From an uncultured Dorea sp. (lineage in GTDB: Bacteria > Bacillota > Clostridia > Lachnospirales > Lachnospiraceae), in contig CAPEBR010000002.1 in the NCBI GenBank assembly GCA_948602995.1, forward strand, positions 1 through 64,000: 64,000 nt of DNA, in the 5' to 3' direction. Made by a program: the position numbers and the translations under genes. The notes under the pieces were generated by a model. That model was given only the letters and a program-made list of their open reading frames with translations. It was not told where the DNA came from and did not search any database. Positions 43,879 to 54,288 of this stretch are shown here, in pieces; positions within the stretch are counted from its first letter, which is position 1; every line of letters starts with the position of its first letter.

Positions 43879-44829
43879 ATGGATGAAAAATTAAATGTAA
43901 AGGACATAGATTTACGTCATCTGGATGACAGTCTGTTTGAGAAGGACGATTCCGCATATGCAGATGCAGATAAACTAAACCGGCCCTCTGTTACCTACTG
44001 GAGTGATGCATGGAGACGGTTCAGGGGAAATAAGGTGGCTATGATTTCCGCGGTTATACTTGTGCTTGTCATACTCATGGCCGTATTCCAGCCTATGGCA
44101 AGCCCGTATACATATGACGAACAGGATCTCTTCGCAATCAACCAGAGCCCGTCCTCTGAGCACTGGTTCGGAACGGACGAGCTGGGGAGAGATATTTTCG
44201 TCCGGTGCTGGGAAGGGGCAAGGGTAAGCCTGCTGATTGCATTTGTAGTTGCTGTATTAAACGGTACGATAGGCATTTTATACGGCGGTATTGCCGGGTA
44301 TTTTGGAGGACTTGCGGATAATGTGATGATGCGGTTCTGTGAGCTGATCGCTTCCATACCGCAGATGCTGTGGGTAGTGCTGCTGATTCTGATTATGAGA
44401 CCGGGGATCTTTCCGATTATTATTGCCATCGCCGCTACCGGATGGATTGGGACTGCAAGGCTCTTTAGGGGACAGGTATTCTCCCTTAAGGAATCCGAGT
44501 TTGTAATGGCAAGCCGGACAATGGGAGCCGGGAGTATCTGGATTATTCTAAAGCATCTGCTTCCGAATGCCATGAGCCCGATCATTATCAGTATGGCCAA
44601 TGTCATTCCCGGTGCAATTTTTTCCGAGGCGTTTTTAAGCTATATCGGTCTGGGGGTGCCTCTTCCGACTGCAAGCTGGGGCATCCTGGCAAGCGACGGG
44701 GCGAATAAGCTTCTGAGCTATCCGTATCAGCTTTTATTCCCGTCTCTTTTGATCTGTATCACGATGCTGTGTTTCAATCTGATGGGGGACGGCCTCAGAG
44801 ATGCCCTTGATCCCCGCATGAGACAGTAA
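43879..44829 (+). CDS. dipeptide/oligopeptide ABC transporter permease (DppC-like)
   Basis: 316 aa. An N-terminal cytoplasmic stretch (about 45 residues), then the OppC_N helix (RFRGNKVAMISAVILVLVILMAVFQPM), the WFGTDELGRDIFVRCWEGARVSL signature and the EAA loop (FVMASRTMGAGSIWIILKHLLPNAMSP). Pairs with the DppB-like protein to form the membrane channel. It starts 9 bp after the previous gene with GGAGAGAG upstream. Confidence 0.96.
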   Translation: MDEKLNVKDIDLRHLDDSLFEKDDSAYADADKLNRPSVTYWSDAWRRFRGNKVAMISAVILVLVILMAVFQPMASPYTYDEQDLFAINQSPSSEHWFGTDELGRDIFVRCWEGARVSLLIAFVVAVLNGTIGILYGGIAGYFGGLADNVMMRFCELIASIPQMLWVVLLILIMRPGIFPIIIAIAATGWIGTARLFRGQVFSLKESEFVMASRTMGAGSIWIILKHLLPNAMSPIIISMANVIPGAIFSEAFLSYIGLGVPLPTASWGILASDGANKLLSYPYQLLFPSLLICITMLCFNLMGDGLRDALDPRMRQ

Positions 44830-44843
44830 GGAGGGGACGAGTA

Positions 44844-45890
44844 ATGAGCAGACGCAATGAAAATATACTGCTGGATGTCAGGAATATCAGCTTTTCGTTT
44901 AGAACTTATGCAGGAGAGGTACAGGCGGTGAGAGGGGTAAGTTTCTGCCTTGAGCGGGGAAAGAGCCTGGGAATCGTAGGGGAATCCGGCTGTGGAAAAT
45001 CGGTTACGGCAAAATCAATCGTAGGTCTTAATACACCAGAGCCCAGGGGATTTCTTAAGGATGGGGAGATCTGGTTTGAGGGAAATGATCTGGCAAAGTT
45101 TTCTGACAGGCAGATGAGAAAGATAAGGGCCCAGGAGATACGTATGATCTTCCAGGATCCCATGACCAGTCTGAATCCCACCATGCCGGTAGGTAAGCAG
45201 ATTATGGAAGGAATCTTAAAGTACGGAGATAAGACAAAACAGGAGGCGAAGAAGATTACACTGGATACTCTGGCTATGGCAGGCATTCCCAGCCCTGAGG
45301 ACCGGTTTAAACAGTATCCCCATGAATTTTCAGGTGGAATGCGCCAGCGTGCCATGATCGCCCTTGCCATGGCGGTGAATCCGAAGCTTCTGATTGCTGA
45401 TGAACCGACTACTGCACTGGATGTGACGATCCAGGCACAGATTCTTGATCTGATCAAAGATATACAGAAAAAATATCATACATCCGTTATTATGATTACC
45501 CATGACCTTGGGGTGGTGGCAAATATCGCGGATGATATTGCGGTTATGTACGCAGGTAAAGTGGTGGAGTACGGGGCGGCTGAAGATATCTTCGAGCATC
45601 CGGCCCATCCGTATACATGGGGCGTCCTTCAGTCCATCCCGCCAGAGGATACAAGCAGCAGGGAGCCGCTGCACCCGATTCTTGGAACGCCCCCGGATCT
45701 GTTCAGCCCGCCGCAGGGCTGTCCATTCGCGGCCAGATGCCCGTATGCCATGAAGGCCTGTACGTCTCTGTACCCGCCGGTATATACGCAGACGGGCGAA
45801 TCACACTGGGCATCCTGCTGGCTTTACCACCAGAAGGCAATGCCGGTTGTGAATCCTATTACTGAAGAGGAGGTGGCGAAGCATGAGTAA
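44844..45890 (+). CDS. dipeptide/oligopeptide ABC transporter ATPase (DppD-like)
   Basis: 348 aa. Walker A GESGCGKSVT, Q-loop MIFQDPMTSLNP, ABC signature FSGGMRQRAMIA, Walker B LLIADEPTTALD and H-loop MITHDLG. The C-terminal oligo_HPY region holds three or more cysteines (PQGCPFAARCPYAMKACTS), which in this family can bind an iron-sulfur cluster. It overlaps the next ATPase gene by 8 bp. Confidence 0.97.
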   Translation: MSRRNENILLDVRNISFSFRTYAGEVQAVRGVSFCLERGKSLGIVGESGCGKSVTAKSIVGLNTPEPRGFLKDGEIWFEGNDLAKFSDRQMRKIRAQEIRMIFQDPMTSLNPTMPVGKQIMEGILKYGDKTKQEAKKITLDTLAMAGIPSPEDRFKQYPHEFSGGMRQRAMIALAMAVNPKLLIADEPTTALDVTIQAQILDLIKDIQKKYHTSVIMITHDLGVVANIADDIAVMYAGKVVEYGAAEDIFEHPAHPYTWGVLQSIPPEDTSSREPLHPILGTPPDLFSPPQGCPFAARCPYAMKACTSLYPPVYTQTGESHWASCWLYHQKAMPVVNPITEEEVAKHE

Positions 45891-46854
45891 AGATATCATT
45901 CTGGAAACCCATGATCTAAAGAAGTATTTTAAGATAAAGGGAGGCAGAGTCGTAAAAGCGGTGGATGGAGTTTCCATCCAGGTAGAGAGAGGAAAGACGC
46001 TGGGCCTTGCAGGGGAATCCGGCTGTGGAAAATCAACTCTGGGACGTACTCTGATCCGTATCTATGAGCCTTCGGGCGGCGCCATTACGCTGAACGGAAA
46101 GGATGTGAGCGGGAAGAGCACGAAGCGTTTCAGGCAGGAGCTGGCCAGAAGCATTCAGATGATCTTCCAGGATCCTTATGCCTGCCTGAATCCCCGTATG
46201 ACCGTTTCCCAGATTATTTCAGAAGGGTGGGATCTGAACCGGGATATTCATATGACGCCGGCAGAAAAAAAGGAACGCGTCCTTGGGCTTCTGCAGACCG
46301 TAGGACTGAATAGGGAGCATGCAAACAGGTTTCCCCATGAGTTTTCCGGCGGGCAGCGGCAGAGAATCGGAATTGCCAGGGCGCTTTCCATGCATCCGGA
46401 GCTGATTATCTGTGACGAGCCGATCAGTGCGTTGGACGTCTCGATTCAGGCGCAGGTTATGAATCTCCTTCTGAATCTCCAGAGGGAGCAGCAGCTGTCT
46501 TACATTTTTGTTGCACATGACCTTTCCATGGTACGGTATATTTCCGATACAGTGGCAGTTATGTACCTGGGAAGTATTATGGAGTATGCATCCAACGGGG
46601 AACTTTACGGGCATCCCCAGCATCCCTATACGAAAGCGCTGTTTTCTGCCATTCCGGTGGCGAATCCGAAGACAGAAAAAAAGCGGAGCCGCATTCAGCT
46701 TGAAGGAGAGATTCCAAGCCCGATCAACGCTCCAAAGGGCTGCAAGTTCTGCACCCGGTGCCCGTATGCAAAGCCGGTCTGCCATGAAGAGCCCCCAAAA
46801 CTAAAGGAGTGCGCGCCGGACCATCTAGTGGCATGCCACCTGGTAAATGAATGA
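45883..46854 (+). CDS. dipeptide/oligopeptide ABC transporter ATPase (DppF-like)
   Basis: 323 aa. Walker A GESGCGKSTLGRT, Q-loop MIFQDPYACLNPRM, signature FSGGQRQRIGIARALS, Walker B LIICDEPISALDVS, H-loop FVAHDLSMV and cysteine-containing C-terminus (KGCKFCTRCPYAKPVC). It forms a heterodimeric motor with the DppD-like ATPase. Confidence 0.97.
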   Translation: MSKDIILETHDLKKYFKIKGGRVVKAVDGVSIQVERGKTLGLAGESGCGKSTLGRTLIRIYEPSGGAITLNGKDVSGKSTKRFRQELARSIQMIFQDPYACLNPRMTVSQIISEGWDLNRDIHMTPAEKKERVLGLLQTVGLNREHANRFPHEFSGGQRQRIGIARALSMHPELIICDEPISALDVSIQAQVMNLLLNLQREQQLSYIFVAHDLSMVRYISDTVAVMYLGSIMEYASNGELYGHPQHPYTKALFSAIPVANPKTEKKRSRIQLEGEIPSPINAPKGCKFCTRCPYAKPVCHEEPPKLKECAPDHLVACHLVNE

Positions 46855-46918
46855 TCTTATGGCATGGGAATCCAGGTTCCCCGCCATAAATCAGAATAAA
46901 AAAAGGAGGAAAAGAAAC

Positions 46919-48598
46919 ATGAAGAAACGAGTAAAAAAGGGTATGAGTCTATTTCTGATGCTGGCAATGGTGATCTGTCTGACTGCCTGCGGCGGGGGAA
47001 GCAATAAGGAGACTGACGGAAAAACAAAAACAGACGGGAGCACAGCAGCAGACAGCACATCTGGAGGAGAGCTGGCAGACGAGCAGGTTTTGGGAATCTA
47101 CCGTAAGACCGAACCTGCCACATTAGACCCGTGGGTAAATAACTCCGGTGAGGCCGGGACAATGGTGGCGGCAGTTCACGAGCCAATGCTGAGAAAGTCA
47201 GACAATGACAAGGGCTATGAGCCTGCTCTTATGACGGATTACACCGTAAGCGACGACCATACGGTCCATACACTGACCTTAAGAGAGGGTGCGAAGTGGT
47301 CAGATGGAACAGATATTACGGCTGACGATATCGTTTACAGCATCCAGAGGGCGCTTGACCAGAACCTGGGATCTGAGATTGCATACAAATATTATGTGAT
47401 TAAAAATGCAGAAGCTTTCTATAAAGGCGAAGCTGGCGCCGAAGAGCTTGGGGTAAAGGCATCAGGAAACCAGATTGAGATTACAACCAGTGAGCCCTGT
47501 GATTATTTCCAGGATATACTGACAGGTTCACAGTTCTGCCCGGTACAGAAGAAGGCGGCAGAGGAATTCGGAGACGCCTACGGAACAGATGTGGATAAGA
47601 CAGTAGCATCCGGCCCATTTAAGCTCACAGAATGGGTACATGAAAACAGTATGGTTCTTGAAAAGAATGAAAATTACTGGGATGCAGAAAATGTAACGCT
47701 TGAAAAGATCAATATTACCATTACGTCTGATGATAACACGGTACAGGGAATGTATCAGAATGACGAACTGGGGATTCTGCAGGTAAAGGAAGAACTTCTG
47801 GAGCAGTACAGCAGTGAGAACATCACAGACGTCTCCAGCCTGAAGGTAACCTTCATTGAATTCAATCCGAATAACAATGAATTTATGGCAAATAAAAATA
47901 TCCGCGAAGCTTTGTCAATTGCCTTTAACCGGAAGGTCTTCGCAGAGCAGGTTATGCATAACGGAGAGCTGGCTGCCTATGGCCTTGTCCCCAGAGGAGT
48001 AAAAGGAACGGATGGCGGAGATTTCCGTGACCAGGCCGGAGACATTGTGACGGATGCTTCTGACCAGTCCGAGATTGACCGGGCAAACGAGCTTCTTGAT
48101 GCAGGGCTTAAGGAAATTGGAAAGACAAAGGAAGAGATGGAAAAGGGATTCTCCATCCAGTGTCTGGAAAGCGGGAAGAATCAGGCGCAGGCAATTCAGA
48201 ATATGTGGAAGACGAATCTTGGGATTGAGATGCCGGTAAGTGTTCTTGAGATTAACGTACTTCTTCCGATGCTGACAGGCGGAACCTTTGACTGTGTAAT
48301 CGGCGGCGGCCAGGATTCCGAGTACAGGGATCCACAGGGCTTCATGCAGTTTATTTATGACGAAGGAAAATGGGACAATGATGAGTTCAAGGCACTGGTG
48401 GAAAAGGCACACAGCCAGACAGGGGATGAGAGGATCCGGACATGGATGGACATTGAGAAAATGGTTCTAAATAACTTTATCTATATCCCACAGATCTATG
48501 CAGAGAATCACTGGGCTGTAAAGCCGTATATACAGGGGCTTAAGATCTTTGATTATGGCTATGAGTTTGACTTTAAGTATGTGTCTGTTACAAAGTAA
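46919..48598 (+). CDS. peptide ABC transporter substrate-binding lipoprotein (SBP family 5)
   Basis: 559 aa from ATG 46919 (AAAAGGAGG upstream). Signal peptide ending in lipobox LTAC, a Gly/Ser/Thr/Lys-rich linker, then the SBP_bac_5 fold (EPATLDPWVNNSGEAG ... LTLREGAKWSDGTDITADDIVYSIQRALD ... NIREALSIAFNRKVF). Captures peptides outside the membrane and delivers them to the permeases. Placing the binding protein last in the transporter group is a little unusual but common in this genus range. It is 64 bp after the DppF-like gene. Confidence 0.96.
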   Translation: MKKRVKKGMSLFLMLAMVICLTACGGGSNKETDGKTKTDGSTAADSTSGGELADEQVLGIYRKTEPATLDPWVNNSGEAGTMVAAVHEPMLRKSDNDKGYEPALMTDYTVSDDHTVHTLTLREGAKWSDGTDITADDIVYSIQRALDQNLGSEIAYKYYVIKNAEAFYKGEAGAEELGVKASGNQIEITTSEPCDYFQDILTGSQFCPVQKKAAEEFGDAYGTDVDKTVASGPFKLTEWVHENSMVLEKNENYWDAENVTLEKINITITSDDNTVQGMYQNDELGILQVKEELLEQYSSENITDVSSLKVTFIEFNPNNNEFMANKNIREALSIAFNRKVFAEQVMHNGELAAYGLVPRGVKGTDGGDFRDQAGDIVTDASDQSEIDRANELLDAGLKEIGKTKEEMEKGFSIQCLESGKNQAQAIQNMWKTNLGIEMPVSVLEINVLLPMLTGGTFDCVIGGGQDSEYRDPQGFMQFIYDEGKWDNDEFKALVEKAHSQTGDERIRTWMDIEKMVLNNFIYIPQIYAENHWAVKPYIQGLKIFDYGYEFDFKYVSVTK

Positions 48599-48607
48599 GA
48601 GGAAAAG

Positions 48608-50161
48608 ATGATGATGCAGTGGAAAGAGGATCTCCTGAAGGAAGCCAGGGAAAGGGCGCTTGAGGAGGTAAAAGCACTGACTGTGTACGGGCAGGACAAT
48701 CCATATGAGAGAATACTGGAAAAAGCAAATCCAGAGGATGACAGCTGGATGGAACAGTACGGCTTTCCGGTCACAGAGCTGGAGCGTGAAATGATGCGTT
48801 TCTGGTTTCGTGTCCCGAAGGAGAAGCTTGAAGCAATGGGGAATGTGATAGCGGAGGCATTTCTACATGGATTTATCAGCCAGAGCCGAGACAGAAGAGA
48901 CAGAAGACGGGTACGTTTCTTTTATCAGACCGGTCAGGAGGCACTGGCAAAGGAAACTGTGTGTGCGCTGAAGGAGAAGGGCCTGCTTCCTGTGATCACA
49001 AAGCCTAAGGGGCTGTCCGGAAAGAGCAGGAAACAGGAGGTGCATTTGTCAGATGAGGGGCTTTTTGAGATGGAGTGCGCGGCATATGGGGAAGCAATGC
49101 GCTGCTTTGAAAAGGAGCTTAAGGATACCTGCGGTATGATCGGGATTGATCAGTTCGGGGAGGAGGCCTCTTATGGGGCGTCTTCCCAGGGAGAGGGCAG
49201 CCCTTCGGAAAAGGAGAGGGAACTCTCTGCACGTCTCAGTGCAGCAAAAGCCGGACAGGAAGCAGAGTGGATCAGGCCGTCGGAAATCTCCTTCTGTAAG
49301 GTCGCATTTCCAAACATGCTGGTAGGGGACCGGTTTGAACAGATCTTTCAGGATTTTTATGACCTTAATATGCAGCAGCCGGAAGCCTTCGAGAGATACC
49401 AGCAGGCGCTTATCGGCGGGCTTGATACTTGTGAATATGTGGAGATGAAGGGATTTGGGGGAAATGAGACAGATCTTCGGATTCACCTGGGAGAGCTAAG
49501 CAATCCGGAGAAAGAGACAAAGTTTTTAAACTGCGGAGGCGATCTTAATATCCCTTACGGTGAAGTCTTCACCACGCCGCGTCTTGGGGGCACGGCCGGG
49601 CGGCTTCATGTGGAGGAAATATGCCTGAAGGGAATCTTTTACCATGGACTTAAGATTGATTTTAAGGATGGCCGTGTGACGGATGCAAACTGTCTTGAGG
49701 GTAAGAAGCATGTGGTGGAGAACCTGCTTTATCCCCATGAAAATATAACAATGGGAGAATTTGCAGTGGGCACAAATACCAGGGCGTATGCCCTTGCCGA
49801 AAAATATGGGATTGGCCCGCGGATGCCGATTCTTCTCTATGAGAAGATGGGCCCGCACATTGCGATCGGGGATCCGTGCTTTGCAAGATCCGAGGAAGCG
49901 CCGATCTATAACATGTATGACCAGAAGGAGATGGTCTGCAGGGCGAACGAGGTGACGGAAAGGAGCTGCGAAAAGGAACGGGTCTATTACGAGAAGCATA
50001 TTGACATTACCCTGCCCTACCATCAGGTGGAATATCTGCGGGGAATCCGCCCGGACGGCTCCATGCTGTATTTCATCCGAAAGGGAAGATTCGTGCTGGA
50101 AGGCACGGAAGGGCTAAACGAGGGATTTTCATGGTTTAAAGAAAGGAACGAAGAGAAATAA
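48608..50161 (+). CDS. M29-family aminopeptidase
   Basis: 517 aa, longer than typical M29 enzymes (about 410) owing to an N-terminal extension. The C-terminal two-thirds carry the metal-site motifs GGDLNIPYGEVFTTP (Glu), MGEFAVGTNTRAY (Glu) and KMGPHIAIGDP (His, Asp), followed by YHQVEYLRGIRPDG. It removes N-terminal residues from peptides in the cytoplasm with two metal ions. It starts 9 bp after the binding protein, so it would act on the imported peptides. Confidence 0.85.
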   Translation: MMMQWKEDLLKEARERALEEVKALTVYGQDNPYERILEKANPEDDSWMEQYGFPVTELEREMMRFWFRVPKEKLEAMGNVIAEAFLHGFISQSRDRRDRRRVRFFYQTGQEALAKETVCALKEKGLLPVITKPKGLSGKSRKQEVHLSDEGLFEMECAAYGEAMRCFEKELKDTCGMIGIDQFGEEASYGASSQGEGSPSEKERELSARLSAAKAGQEAEWIRPSEISFCKVAFPNMLVGDRFEQIFQDFYDLNMQQPEAFERYQQALIGGLDTCEYVEMKGFGGNETDLRIHLGELSNPEKETKFLNCGGDLNIPYGEVFTTPRLGGTAGRLHVEEICLKGIFYHGLKIDFKDGRVTDANCLEGKKHVVENLLYPHENITMGEFAVGTNTRAYALAEKYGIGPRMPILLYEKMGPHIAIGDPCFARSEEAPIYNMYDQKEMVCRANEVTERSCEKERVYYEKHIDITLPYHQVEYLRGIRPDGSMLYFIRKGRFVLEGTEGLNEGFSWFKERNEEK

Positions 50162-51351
50162 TGAAAACACTTTACTTTGGAAAGTGGATGTATACGGCAG
50201 ATGAAAAGGGAACGGTGCTTAAAGACTTTGGGATGCTTGCAGAGGATGGCAGAATTGTGTGGATTAAGCCGCGCCAGGAAGCAGAGGAAGAGACGGCAGA
50301 TAAGGTGGTAACACTAGGAGAATCTTACGTGGCTCCTGGTTTTATTGACAGCCATGTGCATCTGGTTCCGAACGGGGGATGGAATGAGGAGACTCCCAAT
50401 GAGGAGAGGAAGAACGCCGCTCTGGTCTGCGAAGGTGTATCGAATGCCAGAGAGCTTCTAAAGGCGGGGGTCGTGGCATGCCGCGACCTGGGGTCCTATA
50501 AAGGATATGCGCTTGGTATCCGGGATGCAGTAAAGAAAGGGCTTCTTGAAGGGCCGGAGATTGTGGCATGCGGTTATGCGGTATGTGCCAGGGGCGGCCA
50601 TGGCTATGAGATCGGCTATGAGGTAAACGGAGCAGACGAGATGAGAGGCGCTGTCAGGCAGGTTGTAAAGGACGGTGCTGACGTGGTGAAGATTATGGCT
50701 TCCGGGGGAGTGAATTCCCCAGGACCAGAGCCTGGACCCTGTGAGCTTACGAAAGAGGAGATCTGGTGTGCGGTAGAGACAGCGCATGCGTGGGGGAGAA
50801 AGACCGGCGTGCACGCCCACGGGAATACGGCAATCCGCCGCTGTGTGAAGGCAGGCGTGGATTCTGTGGAGCACGGTGTATTCATGACAGAGGATATTAT
50901 GGATATGATGGCAGAAATGGGGACATTTCTTGTGCCTACCCTGTGCGCGCCCTACTATGCGGTGACAGAGGGCCTTAAAAGGGAGCCGGATAATCCGGAC
51001 CACGCAAAGAGCCAGGAGGTTCTAAAAAGGCACAGGGATGTGCTGAAGCGATGCGCCGAAAAGGGGGTAAAGATCGCCATGGGAACTGACGCTGGCTGTC
51101 CCTTTAATCCCTTCCGTGAGGCAGCCTATGAGATGGTGCTGATGGTGGAGGCGGGCCTTACGCCCAGGCAGGCCCTTGATGCGGCCACAAGGGGCGGAGC
51201 CGGGCTTTTAGGCCTTGACAGTCTCGGAAGCCTGGAAGCCGGGAAGGCGGCAAGTTTTGTCTGCCTTTCAGGAAATCCGCTTGAAGATATTGAACATGTC
51301 CGTAATGTAGAGGCGGTTTATCTGAATGGAAAAAAGGTAAATCTTGAGTAA
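50161..51351 (+). CDS. amidohydrolase-family peptidase/hydrolase
   Basis: 396 aa. Amidohydrolase TIM barrel with metal motifs DSHVHL (HxH), VVKIMASGGVNSPG (possible carbamylated Lys), GVHAHGNTAIR (His), SVEHGVF (His) and GTDAG (Asp). The whole pattern resembles the Xaa-Pro/Xaa-Arg dipeptidase and imidazolonepropionase-like branch. The start codon shares its A with the stop of the M29 gene. Likely a cytoplasmic dipeptidase in this operon; the exact substrate is uncertain. Confidence 0.85.
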   Translation: MKTLYFGKWMYTADEKGTVLKDFGMLAEDGRIVWIKPRQEAEEETADKVVTLGESYVAPGFIDSHVHLVPNGGWNEETPNEERKNAALVCEGVSNARELLKAGVVACRDLGSYKGYALGIRDAVKKGLLEGPEIVACGYAVCARGGHGYEIGYEVNGADEMRGAVRQVVKDGADVVKIMASGGVNSPGPEPGPCELTKEEIWCAVETAHAWGRKTGVHAHGNTAIRRCVKAGVDSVEHGVFMTEDIMDMMAEMGTFLVPTLCAPYYAVTEGLKREPDNPDHAKSQEVLKRHRDVLKRCAEKGVKIAMGTDAGCPFNPFREAAYEMVLMVEAGLTPRQALDAATRGGAGLLGLDSLGSLEAGKAASFVCLSGNPLEDIEHVRNVEAVYLNGKKVNLE

Positions 51352-51366
51352 AAAGGGGGATATGAG

Positions 51367-52548
51367 ATGGCAGAGTTTTCATTTTACCAGCCTGTGAGGA
51401 TGGAGTTTGGATCCGGTAAGCTTGAAAGCGCCGGGGAGATCACTGCCTCCTTCGGGGACAGCTGTCTTTTGGTTACAACAACGAACTCGGAGGACGTACT
51501 GCGTCCGCTGTATGACCGGGTGAAGGGAATCCTTGAGAAGGCGGGAGTGAGGTACATACATTTTGACGAGGTGGTGCCGAATCCGGACATCAGGGGGATT
51601 GAGAAGGCAATTGGTATTGTAAAAAGGGAGAGGCTTCAGGTCATACTGGCTGTGGGAGGCGGAAGCTCCATAGATACGGCAAAGGCAGTCTCTCTGTTTT
51701 GGGAGTCAGAAGGGATTGACTGGAAAAAGGTGATTTCCGAGTATTCAAGTCCCACAGAGGTCTATGGGCTCCCGGGAAGCAGTGTTCTTCCTGTTATTGC
51801 GGCGCCGACCACAGCAGGAACCGGCAGCGAGATGACCCAGGCAATGATTGTCTCGGATCATGAGAAGAATATGAAGGAATGTGTGTATCACCAGGCAGTC
51901 TTTCCGAAGGTGGCGATTATTGACCCAGAGCTTACCAGGACGCTGCCGTCGTATCCAACGGCAGTGACGGGATTTGATGCATTTACCCATTCCTTTGAAA
52001 GCTATATGAGGGAGCTTGCTTCCCCATATACGTCTCTGCTCGGGACGGAAGCCATGAAGATCATCATTGAGGTATTGCCGAAGCTTCTGAGGGAGCCGTC
52101 CAACATGGCGTACAGGGAGGAAATGTCAAGGGCAGCCGCATTTTCAGGGATTTCCCTAAGCAATGCGTCTGCGTCCATTCCCCATCCTTTAAGTGAAGTG
52201 ATCGGGGGAGTAGTTCCTGGAATCGCCCACGGGCAGTGTCTGGCGTGTCTTTACCCTGCCTATGTGCGCTATCAGGTTACACAGGAGCCGGAGAAATGCG
52301 CCAGGGTCGCCAGGCTTTTTGACAGTTCCCTTACGGAAGTATCTGACGGCGAGGCGGCATTGGCGCTTCCGGGGCAGATTGAGGAATTCTTAAAGAAAAC
52401 CGGACTTTTCCATACACTTTCCGAACTCGGGGTTACCAGGGAGGAATTTGGTGAGATGAAGAAAAATCCTGTGCTTCAGTTCCTGCCCTTTGCATCGCCT
52501 GAAATTCTTTCTGGTATTTTGGATGAGAGCTATGGAGGGAGACTATGA
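51367..52548 (+). CDS. iron-containing alcohol dehydrogenase
   Basis: 393 aa. NAD-binding AVGGGSSIDTAKAV and TTAGTGSEMT, and iron ligands in GFDAFTHSFE (Asp, His) and HPLSEVIGGVVPGIAHGQ (two His). Group III alcohol dehydrogenases reduce aldehydes or oxidise alcohols in the cytoplasm. In a peptide-degradation operon it might reduce aldehydes or semialdehydes from amino-acid breakdown, an inference. It overlaps the next gene by 4 bp. Confidence 0.93.
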   Translation: MAEFSFYQPVRMEFGSGKLESAGEITASFGDSCLLVTTTNSEDVLRPLYDRVKGILEKAGVRYIHFDEVVPNPDIRGIEKAIGIVKRERLQVILAVGGGSSIDTAKAVSLFWESEGIDWKKVISEYSSPTEVYGLPGSSVLPVIAAPTTAGTGSEMTQAMIVSDHEKNMKECVYHQAVFPKVAIIDPELTRTLPSYPTAVTGFDAFTHSFESYMRELASPYTSLLGTEAMKIIIEVLPKLLREPSNMAYREEMSRAAAFSGISLSNASASIPHPLSEVIGGVVPGIAHGQCLACLYPAYVRYQVTQEPEKCARVARLFDSSLTEVSDGEAALALPGQIEEFLKKTGLFHTLSELGVTREEFGEMKKNPVLQFLPFASPEILSGILDESYGGRL

Positions 52549-54239
52549 TCAGATTTCAGGACATTCCTTTCACACGGCTTGATATGGGGCGGTACCGGAG
52601 GCATTTTGAAGAAGAACTTGAACGTCTTAAGGAAGCCGGCAGCTTTGAGGAGGCTTATGACGCACTCCTTGATCTTGATACGCTGATGGTGAAATATCAG
52701 ACCATGGCAGGAATCTGCGAGATTCGCAGTACAATGGATGTTACAGACGAATTTTATAAGGAGGAGAGCCAGCGCTGCGATCAGATCCGGCCAGAGTACG
52801 AGGCGCTCTTAAGCAGCCTGCAGCAGGCGCTCCTTAAGAACCCTTACAGGAAGAGGATAGAGGATTATACAGGCAGTGAATTCTTTTTACGGGCAGAGAA
52901 AAGGACCAGATGTTTCTCCGAAGATATTTTAGAAGAGCGGAGGATGGAAAACCGCCTGTCTGCCAGGTATTCGGAACTTACCGCAACGCTTAAGGGAAGA
53001 ACCGGGGAGGGGGAGGAGGTTCCCCTTCTGGCCCTGAATGAGAAGATGGAGAGTGGAGACCACAATGTACGCGCCAGGTATCACAGAATCTGGGAAGAAG
53101 CCTGGGAAGGGGCGGCAGAAGAGCTGGATGAGCTTTATGACAGGCTTGTAAAGGTGAGGACAAAGATCGCAGAAAAGCTAGGGATGGAAAGCTATACTGA
53201 GGCCGGATACTGTTGTATGGGCCGTACGTGCTATACCAGGGAGCAGGTGGCGGATTTCCGGGAGGCGGTAAAGCATGAGCTTGTGCCAGTGGTGGAGCGC
53301 TTATTTGCGGAGCAGAAAGAACGGCTCGGGGCGGAGGTTCTGTATCACTATGATGAAAACTTTAATTTTCCTGGGGAGAAGTCTGTTCTTCCGGCAGACG
53401 CCATAGAAGCCTTCCGGCACATCTTCGGGAAGATGTCAAAGGAGACGGCTGTTTATTTTGAAGAGCTTGCGGCGGGGGAATACTATGACCTTAAGATACG
53501 CCCCGGGAAGATTAACGGAGCCTACTCGAATCTTGTGGGAAGGTATCATATGCCTTTTATCTTCGAGACTTATGACGCAACGCCGAAGGCGTTCAGTACC
53601 TTTGCACACGAGGCAGGACACGGCTTCCACTCCTGGCTTAAGAGGAGTGAGCCCTTTGGCTTCATGGAGGATTGCAGCGCGGAGCTTGCAGAGACCCACT
53701 CCATGAGTATGGAATTTCTTATATGGCCTTATCTTGATATTGTTATGCCGCCAGGACAGATTGAGAAGTATAAGTATCAGCAGCTTAAAAATGCGTTATC
53801 TTTTATTACATACGGATGTGCTGTGGATGAGTTTCAGGAAACGGTCTATGACAGGCCAGCCATGACGCCTTCAGACAGGCTGGATCTTTGGAAACGCCTT
53901 GAAAGGGAATATATGCCCTTTAGGAGCTATGAGAACCAGAGTTTTTTAAGGGAGGGACGCTTCTGGCAGAAGCAGACCCATATCTATAAATGGCCTTTTT
54001 ACTATATTGACTATGTGCTCGCCCAGGTATGTGCGCTGCAGGTGCATTTTCTGAATGAAGAAAACCATGAGGAGGGTATGCGCTGCTATATGGAGATCCT
54101 GCGCTTAAGCGGAAGGTATGGTTTTACAGATACGCTGCGTATGGCAGGACTTGCCTCTCCCTTTGAGAAGGAGACCATCCGCACGCTTACGCAGAAGGCG
54201 CTCTCTGCACTTGGGAAGCTTGCCGTACCGCATTCCTAA
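52545..54239 (+). CDS. M3-family oligoendopeptidase (PepF-like)
   Basis: 564 aa. Zinc motif HEAGH at 354-358 (TFAHEAGHGFHSW), with the third ligand in ELAETHSMSMEFL. The C-terminal helical region YMPFRSYENQSFLREGRFWQKQTHIYKWPFYYIDYVLAQ is typical of the family. It cuts peptides of roughly 6-20 residues in the cytoplasm. It overlaps the alcohol dehydrogenase gene by 4 bp and complements the M29 exopeptidase. Confidence 0.96.
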   Translation: MIRFQDIPFTRLDMGRYRRHFEEELERLKEAGSFEEAYDALLDLDTLMVKYQTMAGICEIRSTMDVTDEFYKEESQRCDQIRPEYEALLSSLQQALLKNPYRKRIEDYTGSEFFLRAEKRTRCFSEDILEERRMENRLSARYSELTATLKGRTGEGEEVPLLALNEKMESGDHNVRARYHRIWEEAWEGAAEELDELYDRLVKVRTKIAEKLGMESYTEAGYCCMGRTCYTREQVADFREAVKHELVPVVERLFAEQKERLGAEVLYHYDENFNFPGEKSVLPADAIEAFRHIFGKMSKETAVYFEELAAGEYYDLKIRPGKINGAYSNLVGRYHMPFIFETYDATPKAFSTFAHEAGHGFHSWLKRSEPFGFMEDCSAELAETHSMSMEFLIWPYLDIVMPPGQIEKYKYQQLKNALSFITYGCAVDEFQETVYDRPAMTPSDRLDLWKRLEREYMPFRSYENQSFLREGRFWQKQTHIYKWPFYYIDYVLAQVCALQVHFLNEENHEEGMRCYMEILRLSGRYGFTDTLRMAGLASPFEKETIRTLTQKALSALGKLAVPHS

Positions 54240-54288
54240 ACCACAAAATACCTTTTGACTCTTACATCATAACATGAGGAGGTTGCAG